A stretch of 21,299 nucleotides of DNA from Lachnospiraceae bacterium (GTDB lineage: Bacteria > Bacillota > Clostridia > Lachnospirales > Lachnospiraceae): assembly GCA_009774375.1 (NCBI GenBank), contig VSNO01000072.1, forward strand, positions 1-21,299, given 5' to 3'. The notes beneath the pieces were generated by a model. The model saw nothing but the letters and a program-made list of their open reading frames with translations, was not told where the DNA came from and made no database searches. Made by a program: the position numbers and the translations under genes. Below, piece by piece: positions 15,324 to 21,299 of the stretch. Within the stretch, counting starts at the first letter, position 1. Every line of letters starts with the position of its first letter.

Positions 15324-16235
15324 TTAATCTTTCAGACCCGAGCTTGCCATTGTCTCCAAAATCTGGCTCTCAGAGAAGATAAAGATCGCAATGGGGACGA
15401 TCATCAGGACAACCAGCACCGCTGCACCCTGCCCCGTTCTTGCAATACCGCCACTCTGAATCTGCTGCATGGCATATACGAGTGTCTTCTTTTCCTCGGA
15501 GTAGATAAATGTGGCAGCCTTGTTGTTCCACAGCCCCTGCACTGAGAAGATGATGAGCGTCAGCCAGGCGGGTTTCACGTTCGGCATCACGATACCGCTG
15601 AACACTCTCCACTCGCTTGCGCCGTCTATCTTTGCCGCCTCGATCAGAGATGTCGGAAGTCCTTCCATGAACTGCTTCATGAGGAACAGTCCCATCGGTG
15701 ATGCAAATCCCGGGATGATGATCGCCCAGTATGAATCGATCCAGCCAAGCTTGTTCAGGATCAGATAGTTGGGGATCTGTGTCACATAACCGGTAAACAT
15801 CATCGCCACAGTAACCAGCTTAAAGAACGCCTGATTGCCCGGAAAGTCATATTTCGCCAGCACGAAGGCTCCCATGGATGCCACGATCAGATGGCCAAAA
15901 GTACCGACAAACGTGATAAATACCGTATTAAACAGATATCTTGAAAATGTTACCCACGATTTTCCCATCGTCACGAACAGATCGGAGAAATTGTCAAACG
16001 TAGGGTTCTGTGGCAGGATCTTTGGCGGAAACTTGAACAATTCGTCCAGAGGCTTCAATGCACTGCTCACTGCATAGATCAGAGGAAACGCCATCACCAA
16101 TGCCACCAGCAGCAGAAACAGATACAGAAAGATATCTCCCACAATCGACCGGTTTGGCTTCCTCCTCTTGATCAGCTTTTTATGATATACAGGTTCTAAG
16201 TTTTCTTGCTCTTTTTTCTTGTTCTTCTTGCTCAT
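15324..16235 (-). CDS. carbohydrate ABC transporter permease (UgpE/AraQ-type), importer 1
   Basis: Second permease of importer 1, 303 residues. A very basic N-terminal tail (SKKNKKKEQ and KKLIKRRKPNRS) precedes about six spans starting at IFLYLFLLLVALVMAFPLIY. Landmarks are YAVSSALKPLDELFKFPPKI, the EAA loop SLIEAAKIDGASEWRVFSGI with VMPNVKP, and the terminal ETMASSGLKD typical of complete MalG-like permeases. Start at 16235 has AGGA seven bases upstream and lies one base beyond the stop of the partner permease, so coupled translation is likely. The downstream NHL gene begins 18 bases after its stop, which ties that protein to this importer. Confidence 0.94.
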   Translation of the reverse strand: MSKKNKKKEQENLEPVYHKKLIKRRKPNRSIVGDIFLYLFLLLVALVMAFPLIYAVSSALKPLDELFKFPPKILPQNPTFDNFSDLFVTMGKSWVTFSRYLFNTVFITFVGTFGHLIVASMGAFVLAKYDFPGNQAFFKLVTVAMMFTGYVTQIPNYLILNKLGWIDSYWAIIIPGFASPMGLFLMKQFMEGLPTSLIEAAKIDGASEWRVFSGIVMPNVKPAWLTLIIFSVQGLWNNKAATFIYSEEKKTLVYAMQQIQSGGIARTGQGAAVLVVLMIVPIAIFIFSESQILETMASSGLKD

Positions 16236-16236
16236 A

Positions 16237-17175
16237 TCAGGTTCCTACTCTCCTCAACAGACTTTGGATTGCTTTGTTACAAAGTATCATCATCAGGAAC
16301 AGAATGGTTGCGATCGCACACGCATAACCCATCTCAAACCTAGTGAAGCCATAGTCGAACAGGTGTGTCACGATCGTACGTGCCGCGTAATCCGTACTCG
16401 GATATCCGCAGAGCGCCATGGTGACATCACAGACACCAAAAGCCTGGGTGATCGACATAACCGCACCGAACATCAGCATCGGACGCATATTGGGAAGTGT
16501 GATATACCACAATTCCTGCCAACGGTTCTTGACACCGTCCATGTATCCTGCCTCAAACTGTGACCTGTCCACGCCCTGCAGACCAGCCACGAACGAGAGG
16601 AACCCGGTACCCAAACTCATCCACAGGATGACGAGCATACAGATCGGCAGCATGTATGTCGGATTGACAAACCACAGTATCGGCGTGTCGATGACGCCAA
16701 TATTCATCAGAAAAGCGTTCACATATCCGTACGCGTCCCCTCTGAAGAAAACAGAGAAGATCACGTAGCAGTTGCCGGCGATCGACGGCGCGTAGAACAC
16801 GACAACCGCCACGCTGCGCACCCATCTCGGAAGCTCGTTGATCAGCCATGCAAACAGGAAGGACATGATATATCCCAGCGGTCCCGTGATGACAGCGATC
16901 ATCAGGGTATTCTTGATACCGATGAGGAATATGTCATCATCGAGGATCAGACTGATGTAATTCTGCAGCCCGATAAATCTCGGCTTCTCCAAAATGTTAT
17001 AGTAAGTAAATCCATAAAAGATGGAAATCACTACGGGTGCCACAAAAAACAGTGTAAACAGCAATGCGTAGGGCAGGAGGAACAGATAACACATCTTGCT
17101 CTTCTTCGCTTTTTTCCACGCAACCTGCATATTGTGCTTCCGCAGGATAAAAAATTTATTTATATACTCTTTCAT
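16237..17175 (-). CDS. sugar ABC transporter permease (LplB/UgpA-type), importer 1
   Basis: First permease of importer 1, 312 residues with about six spans. MCYLFLLPYALLFTLFFVAP is TM1; YNILEKPRFIGLQNYISLIL is the usual loop after it, and FEAGYMDGVKNRWQELWYIT is the EAA coupling loop, with the standard Ala changed to Gly. The start at 17175 has AGGGG eight bases upstream. An internal ATG at 17130 lacks a site. It lies 11 bases after the SBP1 stop, so the binding protein and permeases form one unit. The ATPase is missing from the window. Confidence 0.93.
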   Translation of the reverse strand: MKEYINKFFILRKHNMQVAWKKAKKSKMCYLFLLPYALLFTLFFVAPVVISIFYGFTYYNILEKPRFIGLQNYISLILDDDIFLIGIKNTLMIAVITGPLGYIMSFLFAWLINELPRWVRSVAVVVFYAPSIAGNCYVIFSVFFRGDAYGYVNAFLMNIGVIDTPILWFVNPTYMLPICMLVILWMSLGTGFLSFVAGLQGVDRSQFEAGYMDGVKNRWQELWYITLPNMRPMLMFGAVMSITQAFGVCDVTMALCGYPSTDYAARTIVTHLFDYGFTRFEMGYACAIATILFLMMILCNKAIQSLLRRVGT

Positions 17176-17186
17176 TTTTCACGCCC

Positions 17187-20156
17187 CTATTCTTCATCGA
17201 TCGGCAAGCCGAACTCAACCCGCTTCTTCTTGAGCTCATCATTGATCGTGACAGCATAATCTATGATCGTTTCCCTGGAGTCGATCTTTTCGTTGATCAC
17301 CTTTCTGATCGCGTTGGTGATATGGCGCCCCGTGAAATATCCGCCCGGAACTTCGCGTATACCGACCGTCTGCTCCCACTGTGCACTGAGGATCTCGATA
17401 TCGTCGTTGCTCCAGGACAGCTGTACGAACGCATCCTTGTTTGCCGTCGCGTAGCGCGCCGAAGATCCGAGCAGCGCCTCGATCTCGCGTCCGAAACGCA
17501 CCTGTGTGTCAGCATTTGCCCACCACTTCATGAATTCCCATGATTTCTGCCGCAGGCTTTCATCCTCGGTAGCGACCATCATCGTCGCATTTCCGGTGAT
17601 ATAGTCGGAACGGTCTATATAGGTGGTTCCGTCCTCCGCCGTGTACTCCGTGCCGGGGATCAGTGTGAAGTCCCAAAGCCCTCTGATCTCCGGAGCCGAT
17701 ACCATCAGCGTATTGTATGTCGAGTACGGCGAAATGCCGATGGGCATCTCCCCGGAGCGGAAACGGCTCACAAAGTCATATATCGTAGGAAGTCCATAGT
17801 CGTTGAAATATCTGATGTAATCCTTGAACGCCTTCACGCCCGGCTCGTCGTCAACTTCTGTCTTCGTACCTTCCTGATTATACATATCCCCGCCGTACTG
17901 GAAAAGGAGTGTAAAGTACAGGGACAGATCCGGTGCATTGGAGGCAACTGCCGTGGTCGCCGTCGTGGTGGTGCTGCTGCCCGCCGCCGTCGGTATGCCG
18001 ATCGAGAGATTGTTCCCCTGGATGGTCGGCAGCATCTCGATCATCTCCTGCCATGTATCGGGTGTCTCAAGACCGAGTTCCTCAAGGACATCCTTCCTGT
18101 AAAACATAACGTTGAACGTCTGTGTTTCGGGTATCGCATAAATATGTCCGTCCAGCCTGTACTGCTCATAGGAACTCTCTGTATAGTGAGAGAACACTTC
18201 CTCCCAGTCATCAAACTGCGTGAGATCCTCGACCGCATTTCGCAGCGCGTAGTTCACAGGCTGATCCGCGCCCACAGAGAGCACTATGTTCGGACCTCTC
18301 CCCGCCATGACCGCGTTCATCAGCGCACCGGGATCGACCACTTCGACGTTGACCTTGACACCGCTCTCCGGGGTAAAGGTATCATCCACCATGGACTTCA
18401 AGATCGTACCCTGGTCACGTCCGGTCAGAACCCATACCTTGACAACTTCCTCGCCGGAGCCTTCCGCGTAGACATCACCTACCGCATTGTAATCAACCAC
18501 AAAGGATGCCCCAAACGATTTCATCTCATGCAGCAGCTTTGTAGCCACATTTGCCTTCTTCTCCTCCAGCTTGGCATTGACACCGCTGACTACCAGATAG
18601 TCGATGTCGAGTTTGGTCTCACTCAGGTTCAGTGCCGCCGTTCCCAGAGCCGTTATATTGTCCTTAAATGTCACAAACTCCAAAGTGATCTTCTGCGGCT
18701 TCTCGCAGAAACGCTCCAGCTGCTGCGCCACTGTCTGGGCGGAGGCGATGCCGTCCGCCTTCTGTCCGCTGTATGCCACCATATCGTCCACGAGTTTGAA
18801 CAGTCTCTTGGATTCGAGATCCATCGCCTCTATGATCTCGGGATAGCTTCTCTCGATATAGTAGTCCCTGTACTTGTCCGGGTTCGCACCCGTGTATACC
18901 AGCACCTTTCTGTAAATCTGGTTCAGTCTGAAAGTGGAATTCTCCAGCTCCTCGAGAATGGTTCCGATACCGCCCAGTGTCGCCTCCAGTCTGATGGTAT
19001 GGACACCCTTGGTCAGATAGATATTGTACGGTGTACCGTTCTCATCGGCAAGTTTCAGATAATCCCAGTCGTTGCTGTAGGCAAAAGAGATCTCCTTGAG
19101 CTCCTCGAAAGGGATCTCGCCGTCTATGTATACACTTCTGCTGGACACAACGCCCCGCGAATAATTCTGGCGCCCCTTCACCATGATGTTGTAGAACCCG
19201 TCCTCCGGCACTTCGAACTCCCACTCGATCCACTGTCCGGAACTTCTCCACGCCTCACCGCCCACATAGTTCAGCACGGTGTTCATCACACTGTTCGGCT
19301 GGGTTGTCGGGGAAGACCTGTCATACTTGGCATAAAGCGAAGACTCGGAACGGTAGGTGGAATCCTCTCCCTCGATCACAGTCATATAGTTCCTGGCTGT
19401 GTCAGAGGACGTATCCGCCGGACACTTTGCCGCATATTCCTGATATGTGTCAAGTTCCTGTACCTTCGTGATCTCGAGCCTGCGCAGAACCATAGGCTCA
19501 TTTGCAGCCTCAAGTCCGATCGTATTCGCACCCTTCTCCAGATAAAACATGTACGGATCAGTGATATATCCCATGTCATCCTTGAAATACGCTTCCTGCC
19601 ATCCGGGTGCCTCGATCTGGCTGGGTCTGATCTCGTTGCCCTGATTGTCGATCGTCGGCGCGCCCGCGTCCGTCCAGATCCTGGTGAACGAGATGTTCCG
19701 CGCATCTTCAAAAGGAACTTCCCCGTTCAGGTAGACAACACGCTCTGCCGCCACACCTCTGGATTCAGGGATCAGATACTCCATGAAAAGATTGTAGAAA
19801 CCTGACTCCGGCACGTCGATCTCCCATGTGACCTTGGAGTTCGTGTCCGTGAACAGCGCTTTCTCCGCTCCTTCATAGTCGTTGTACACCTCCACGGTAC
19901 CGTCGGATTCGTAGCTGTACAAATCCACCGCCACGTTCTGATCAGGATGCGCCGCATCAGCATGATCATTCAGGTAGCCCGTGTAAGTACCTGTCCTCTG
20001 CATGCCTTCTACGTCAGTACTCAGGTCAGCGCCCGCGTACTTCTCATGAAAGTCCTCCACACCGCGCAGAGACAAAAGGAAAGCAATCACCGCTATGACC
20101 GCTGCGACTGCAACTGCAATAATAATCTTCTTTCCAGACTTTCCTTGGCTCTTCAT
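17187..20156 (-). CDS. membrane-anchored sugar-binding protein with two lectin-like modules (SBP1)
   Basis: First gene of the minus-strand run, 989 residues, over twice the usual length for a sugar-binding protein. A basic N-terminus and one membrane span (about 9-30) replace the normal lipobox. Two related beta-sandwich modules follow (about 75-229 and 257-418), sharing WEIDVPESGFYN / WEFEVPEDGFYN, a SRGV motif, VYLNGEVPFE / VYIDGEIPFE and a closing NTIGLEA / HTIRLEA. These resemble CBM35/CBM6-like galactose-binding folds. A helical linker leads to a family-1 solute-binding domain (about 569-989) with QFDDWEEVFSHY, MFYRKDVLEELGLETPDTWQ and WEFMKWWAN. A Thr-rich stretch GSSTTTTATTAVAS lies inside it. 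The start at 20156 is set by GGAGG five bases upstream; a TTG at 20213 is weaker and in the hairpin region. It likely holds long glycan chains at the surface and delivers sugars to its permeases. Confidence 0.9.
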   Translation of the reverse strand: MKSQGKSGKKIIIAVAVAAVIAVIAFLLSLRGVEDFHEKYAGADLSTDVEGMQRTGTYTGYLNDHADAAHPDQNVAVDLYSYESDGTVEVYNDYEGAEKALFTDTNSKVTWEIDVPESGFYNLFMEYLIPESRGVAAERVVYLNGEVPFEDARNISFTRIWTDAGAPTIDNQGNEIRPSQIEAPGWQEAYFKDDMGYITDPYMFYLEKGANTIGLEAANEPMVLRRLEITKVQELDTYQEYAAKCPADTSSDTARNYMTVIEGEDSTYRSESSLYAKYDRSSPTTQPNSVMNTVLNYVGGEAWRSSGQWIEWEFEVPEDGFYNIMVKGRQNYSRGVVSSRSVYIDGEIPFEELKEISFAYSNDWDYLKLADENGTPYNIYLTKGVHTIRLEATLGGIGTILEELENSTFRLNQIYRKVLVYTGANPDKYRDYYIERSYPEIIEAMDLESKRLFKLVDDMVAYSGQKADGIASAQTVAQQLERFCEKPQKITLEFVTFKDNITALGTAALNLSETKLDIDYLVVSGVNAKLEEKKANVATKLLHEMKSFGASFVVDYNAVGDVYAEGSGEEVVKVWVLTGRDQGTILKSMVDDTFTPESGVKVNVEVVDPGALMNAVMAGRGPNIVLSVGADQPVNYALRNAVEDLTQFDDWEEVFSHYTESSYEQYRLDGHIYAIPETQTFNVMFYRKDVLEELGLETPDTWQEMIEMLPTIQGNNLSIGIPTAAGSSTTTTATTAVASNAPDLSLYFTLLFQYGGDMYNQEGTKTEVDDEPGVKAFKDYIRYFNDYGLPTIYDFVSRFRSGEMPIGISPYSTYNTLMVSAPEIRGLWDFTLIPGTEYTAEDGTTYIDRSDYITGNATMMVATEDESLRQKSWEFMKWWANADTQVRFGREIEALLGSSARYATANKDAFVQLSWSNDDIEILSAQWEQTVGIREVPGGYFTGRHITNAIRKVINEKIDSRETIIDYAVTINDELKKKRVEFGLPIDEE

Positions 20157-20198
20157 ACTTTCCTCCACAAAACTGGTATTATTGGTAATATTTCCACA

Positions 20199-20220
20199 AA
20201 ATGCTTCCTTCAAAGCATTT
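20199..20220 (-). promoter_or_regulatory. perfect 8-bp hairpin in the operon leader
   Basis: AAATGCTT (20199-20206) and AAGCATTT (20213-20220) pair perfectly across a 6-base loop. It lies 43 bases upstream of the SBP1 start, between the predicted promoter and GGAGG, and is followed on the minus strand by TTTTG. It could be a weak attenuator, an operator, or a leader structure. Confidence 0.5.
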
Positions 20221-20231
20221 CCCGCATAAAA

Positions 20232-20256
20232 CTTGCGTCGCGAGGCAAGCTGCCTC
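20232..20256 (-). promoter_or_regulatory. two mutually exclusive leader stems
   Basis: Stem A pairs GAGGCA (20242-20247) with TGCCTC (20251-20256) around 3 bases. Stem B pairs CTTGC (20232-20236) with GCAAG (20245-20249). They share bases 20245-20247, so only one can form. This is the shape of an RNA switch, though the stems are short and could be chance. Confidence 0.3.
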
Positions 20257-20338
20257 CAGCAGGGTTAAACTTCTGTTCTCCCTTCCATGATAGCATAATG
20301 ACCAAAAACCTCAGCTTTTCCGCACATTTTATAGCACA

Positions 20339-20367
20339 ATTATATGTTACACCTAAATAACTGTCCC
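20339..20367 (-). promoter_or_regulatory. sigma-A-type promoter for the SBP1 operon
   Basis: On the minus strand GGGACA (complement at 20362-20367) and a perfect TATAAT (20339-20344) are separated by exactly 17 bases. Transcription would start near 20332, giving a leader of about 175 bases that contains the hairpins described below it. The -35 box matches consensus at four of six positions, which leaves room for an activator. Confidence 0.6.
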
Positions 20368-20696
20368 GTACTCCTCATTTATTGCTATTTGTTGTTCATC
20401 TATTGCTTTTTTTGTGCATACTGTATATTTGTACAGCCATATTCTCAATTTTCTCAACAAATTTACAAAGCCGCCTCAATCTGCGTGTCAAAACTCGACA
20501 GATTATGACGGCGGTATGGTTTGTTTCTTGCCGTTATCTCCAGCCTGTCCGACTGGGGGCGATCCAGTTTCTTCTATATAATATATTTAACACATATTAT
20601 ACCGGATAAAGCCCCTTGTCACTTCCCATATATTGCGCCGCACTTTCCATGTCATGCTCATATTTCTTTTCACATGCAGCAGCCTGACAAAAATAC

Positions 20697-20725
20697 TTTT
20701 CATTTTATGACATATCGTATATAAT
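20697..20725 (+). promoter_or_regulatory. possible promoter for the AraC-type gene
   Basis: TTTTCA (20697-20702) and perfect TATAAT (20720-20725) are 17 bases apart. An alternative, ATGACA (20707-20712) with TATAGA (20729-20734) at 16 bases, overlaps it. Either would give a leader of over 100 bases before the ATG at 20850. Confidence 0.5.
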
Positions 20726-20761
20726 CAATATAGAAAGGTTTATGATACTTGATGGATCAAG

Positions 20762-20780
20762 GCATATCTAAAAAATATGC
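20762..20780 (+). promoter_or_regulatory. small palindrome in the AraC gene leader
   Basis: GCATAT (20762-20767) and ATATGC (20775-20780) form an inverted repeat with a 7-base A-rich centre. It lies just downstream of the predicted promoter and could be an autoregulatory operator. The short length makes chance possible. Confidence 0.3.
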
Positions 20781-20849
20781 TTGAAATGCACGTTTTTGCC
20801 ACCACAAATTATGAAAAAATTAAGAAAACAAAAAAGGATTGATGGATAA

Positions 20850-21251
20850 ATGACAAACGAAGAGAGAAAAGACAAACAGCCCAAAAACCACAAAACCGCC
20901 CAGGCTCCCGCAGAGCACTCCGAGTCCATCAACTTAGAGCAGATCAACGGAAGCGATTTTGACTTCTACAGCGCAAACAGCGATTATATCTGTGCCACGA
21001 TGATCAACCAAAACCACGAGATCGTCAACTACCACAACGGCTCCACCGTCCGCATCTGGTACAATGAACAGCTGGAAAACTTCCCGCTCCACTGGCACAA
21101 TTCGCTCGAGATCATACTGCCGGTCACGGACTGCTACTATGCCATCACGAACGAGACCACGCACTGCATCCACGAGGGCGAGATCTATTTCATACCGCCA
21201 GGTGAATTACACTCTGTATACCCCCCCCCGGGGGCGGGGGCGGCCGGTTAG
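20850..21251 (+). CDS. AraC-type regulator, N-terminal cupin part only (truncated by contig end)
   Basis: Only the start of this gene is present. After a charged, low-complexity N-terminus of about 30 residues comes an AraC-type sugar-sensing cupin: NFPLHWHNSLEIILPV has the HxH pair and Glu of the cupin core, and GEIYFIPPGELHSVY is the classic second cupin motif. A helix-turn-helix domain should follow but is lost, because sequence beyond about 21220 is a G-rich artefact; the apparent stop at 21249-21251 and the last residues (PPPGAGAAG) are not real. The ATG has GGA 11 bases upstream within AAAAAGGA, which is a little distant. It is divergent from the importer operon, so it is the likely activator responding to an imported sugar. 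Confidence 0.8.
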   Translation: MTNEERKDKQPKNHKTAQAPAEHSESINLEQINGSDFDFYSANSDYICATMINQNHEIVNYHNGSTVRIWYNEQLENFPLHWHNSLEIILPVTDCYYAITNETTHCIHEGEIYFIPPGELHSVYPPPGAGAAG

Positions 21252-21299
21252 GGGGGGGGGGAGGGAGGGTGTGAGGTGGCGCCGGGGACGGGGTGGGGG
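21221..21299. other. low-quality G-rich tail
   Basis: A run of nine C is followed by almost pure G with few A/T bases, unlike anything else in the window. It breaks a well-formed cupin coding sequence mid-motif. This is most simply a sequencing or assembly artefact at a contig end, not biology. Confidence 0.85.

Larger units (their letters stand above)
20157..20849. promoter_or_regulatory. divergent control region between SBP1 operon and AraC gene
   Basis: No protein gene is supported in these 693 bases. The region is AT-rich compared with its flanks and contains a promoter for each direction, a structured leader for the minus-strand operon, and a small palindrome in the AraC gene leader. 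I see no clear catabolite-repression (cre) palindrome. The AraC-type regulator encoded at its right edge most likely binds here, but no paired direct repeats stand out enough to call its site. Confidence 0.6.

Noticed and set aside
18144..19805. A 553-residue open frame on the + strand opposite SBP1
   Set aside because: It has no ribosome site or recognisable domain, is His/Arg/Leu/Val-rich as antisense frames are, and lies wholly over a well-supported gene.
20157..20213. A TTG start at 20213 for SBP1
   Set aside because: GGAGG is ideally placed for the ATG at 20156, and the extra residues come before the basic membrane-anchor start.
20742..20771. A nine-codon leader peptide before the AraC gene
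   Set aside because: AAAGG is only three bases from the ATG and the peptide has no attenuator-like codon pattern.
1..21299. CRISPR array, tRNA, rRNA or prophage genes
   Set aside because: No regularly spaced repeats, cloverleaf-like sequences, rRNA segments or phage structural motifs were seen.
21221..21299. A G-quadruplex or extreme GC regulatory element
   Set aside because: It interrupts a conserved cupin coding sequence at the very end of the window and is near-homopolymeric, which fits artefact better.

Overview
The window looks like a carbohydrate-uptake locus from a Gram-positive gut-type Clostridia, most likely Lachnospiraceae. This rests on GGAGG/AAAGGA ribosome sites, moderate GC, MsmE/LplB/UgpE-type sugar importers without their own ATPase, lipoprotein enzymes, and a YIP1/NHL/DUF5696 gene set typical of Lachnospiraceae and Paenibacillus. 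The assignment is from memory and not from a search. Both window ends look like ends of an assembled contig: the right end decays into a G-rich tail and the left end cuts a chemoreceptor gene with small frame breaks.

Layout. A truncated AraC-type regulator gene (20850 onward, + strand) is divergent from one long minus-strand run of eleven complete genes and a truncated twelfth that fills the rest of the window. In transcription order the first block is a membrane-anchored sugar-binding protein fused to two lectin-like modules (SBP1), two permeases, an NHL-propeller/TPR protein with a C-terminal membrane anchor, a YIP1-family membrane protein, and a large DUF5696 protein that looks like a surface glycosidase. 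After a hairpin at 10451-10481 comes a second importer: two permeases, then a lipoprotein binding protein (SBP2), closed by a terminator-like hairpin at 6674-6707. The last block is tightly overlapped: two paralogous U32-like proteins with conserved cysteines, a GH5 lipoprotein glycanase, a GH43 enzyme without a signal peptide, and a methyl-accepting chemotaxis protein with a beta-rich sensor region.

How it may work. The surface GH5 enzyme, and perhaps the DUF5696 protein, would cut a plant-type polysaccharide outside the cell. SBP1 and SBP2 would capture oligosaccharides for two permease pairs powered by a shared MsmX-like ATPase encoded elsewhere. The cytoplasmic GH43 would trim the imported product, the chemoreceptor could steer the cell toward the same sugar, and the AraC protein could switch the operon on. 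The substrate cannot be fixed from sequence alone; GH5 plus GH43 suggests beta-glucan, xyloglucan or (arabino)xylan.

The most interesting parts are the SBP1-NHL-YIP1-DUF5696 cassette, which I take to be a recurrent but functionally undescribed surface system, the paired U32-like cysteine proteins, and a chemoreceptor translationally coupled to a glycoside hydrolase.
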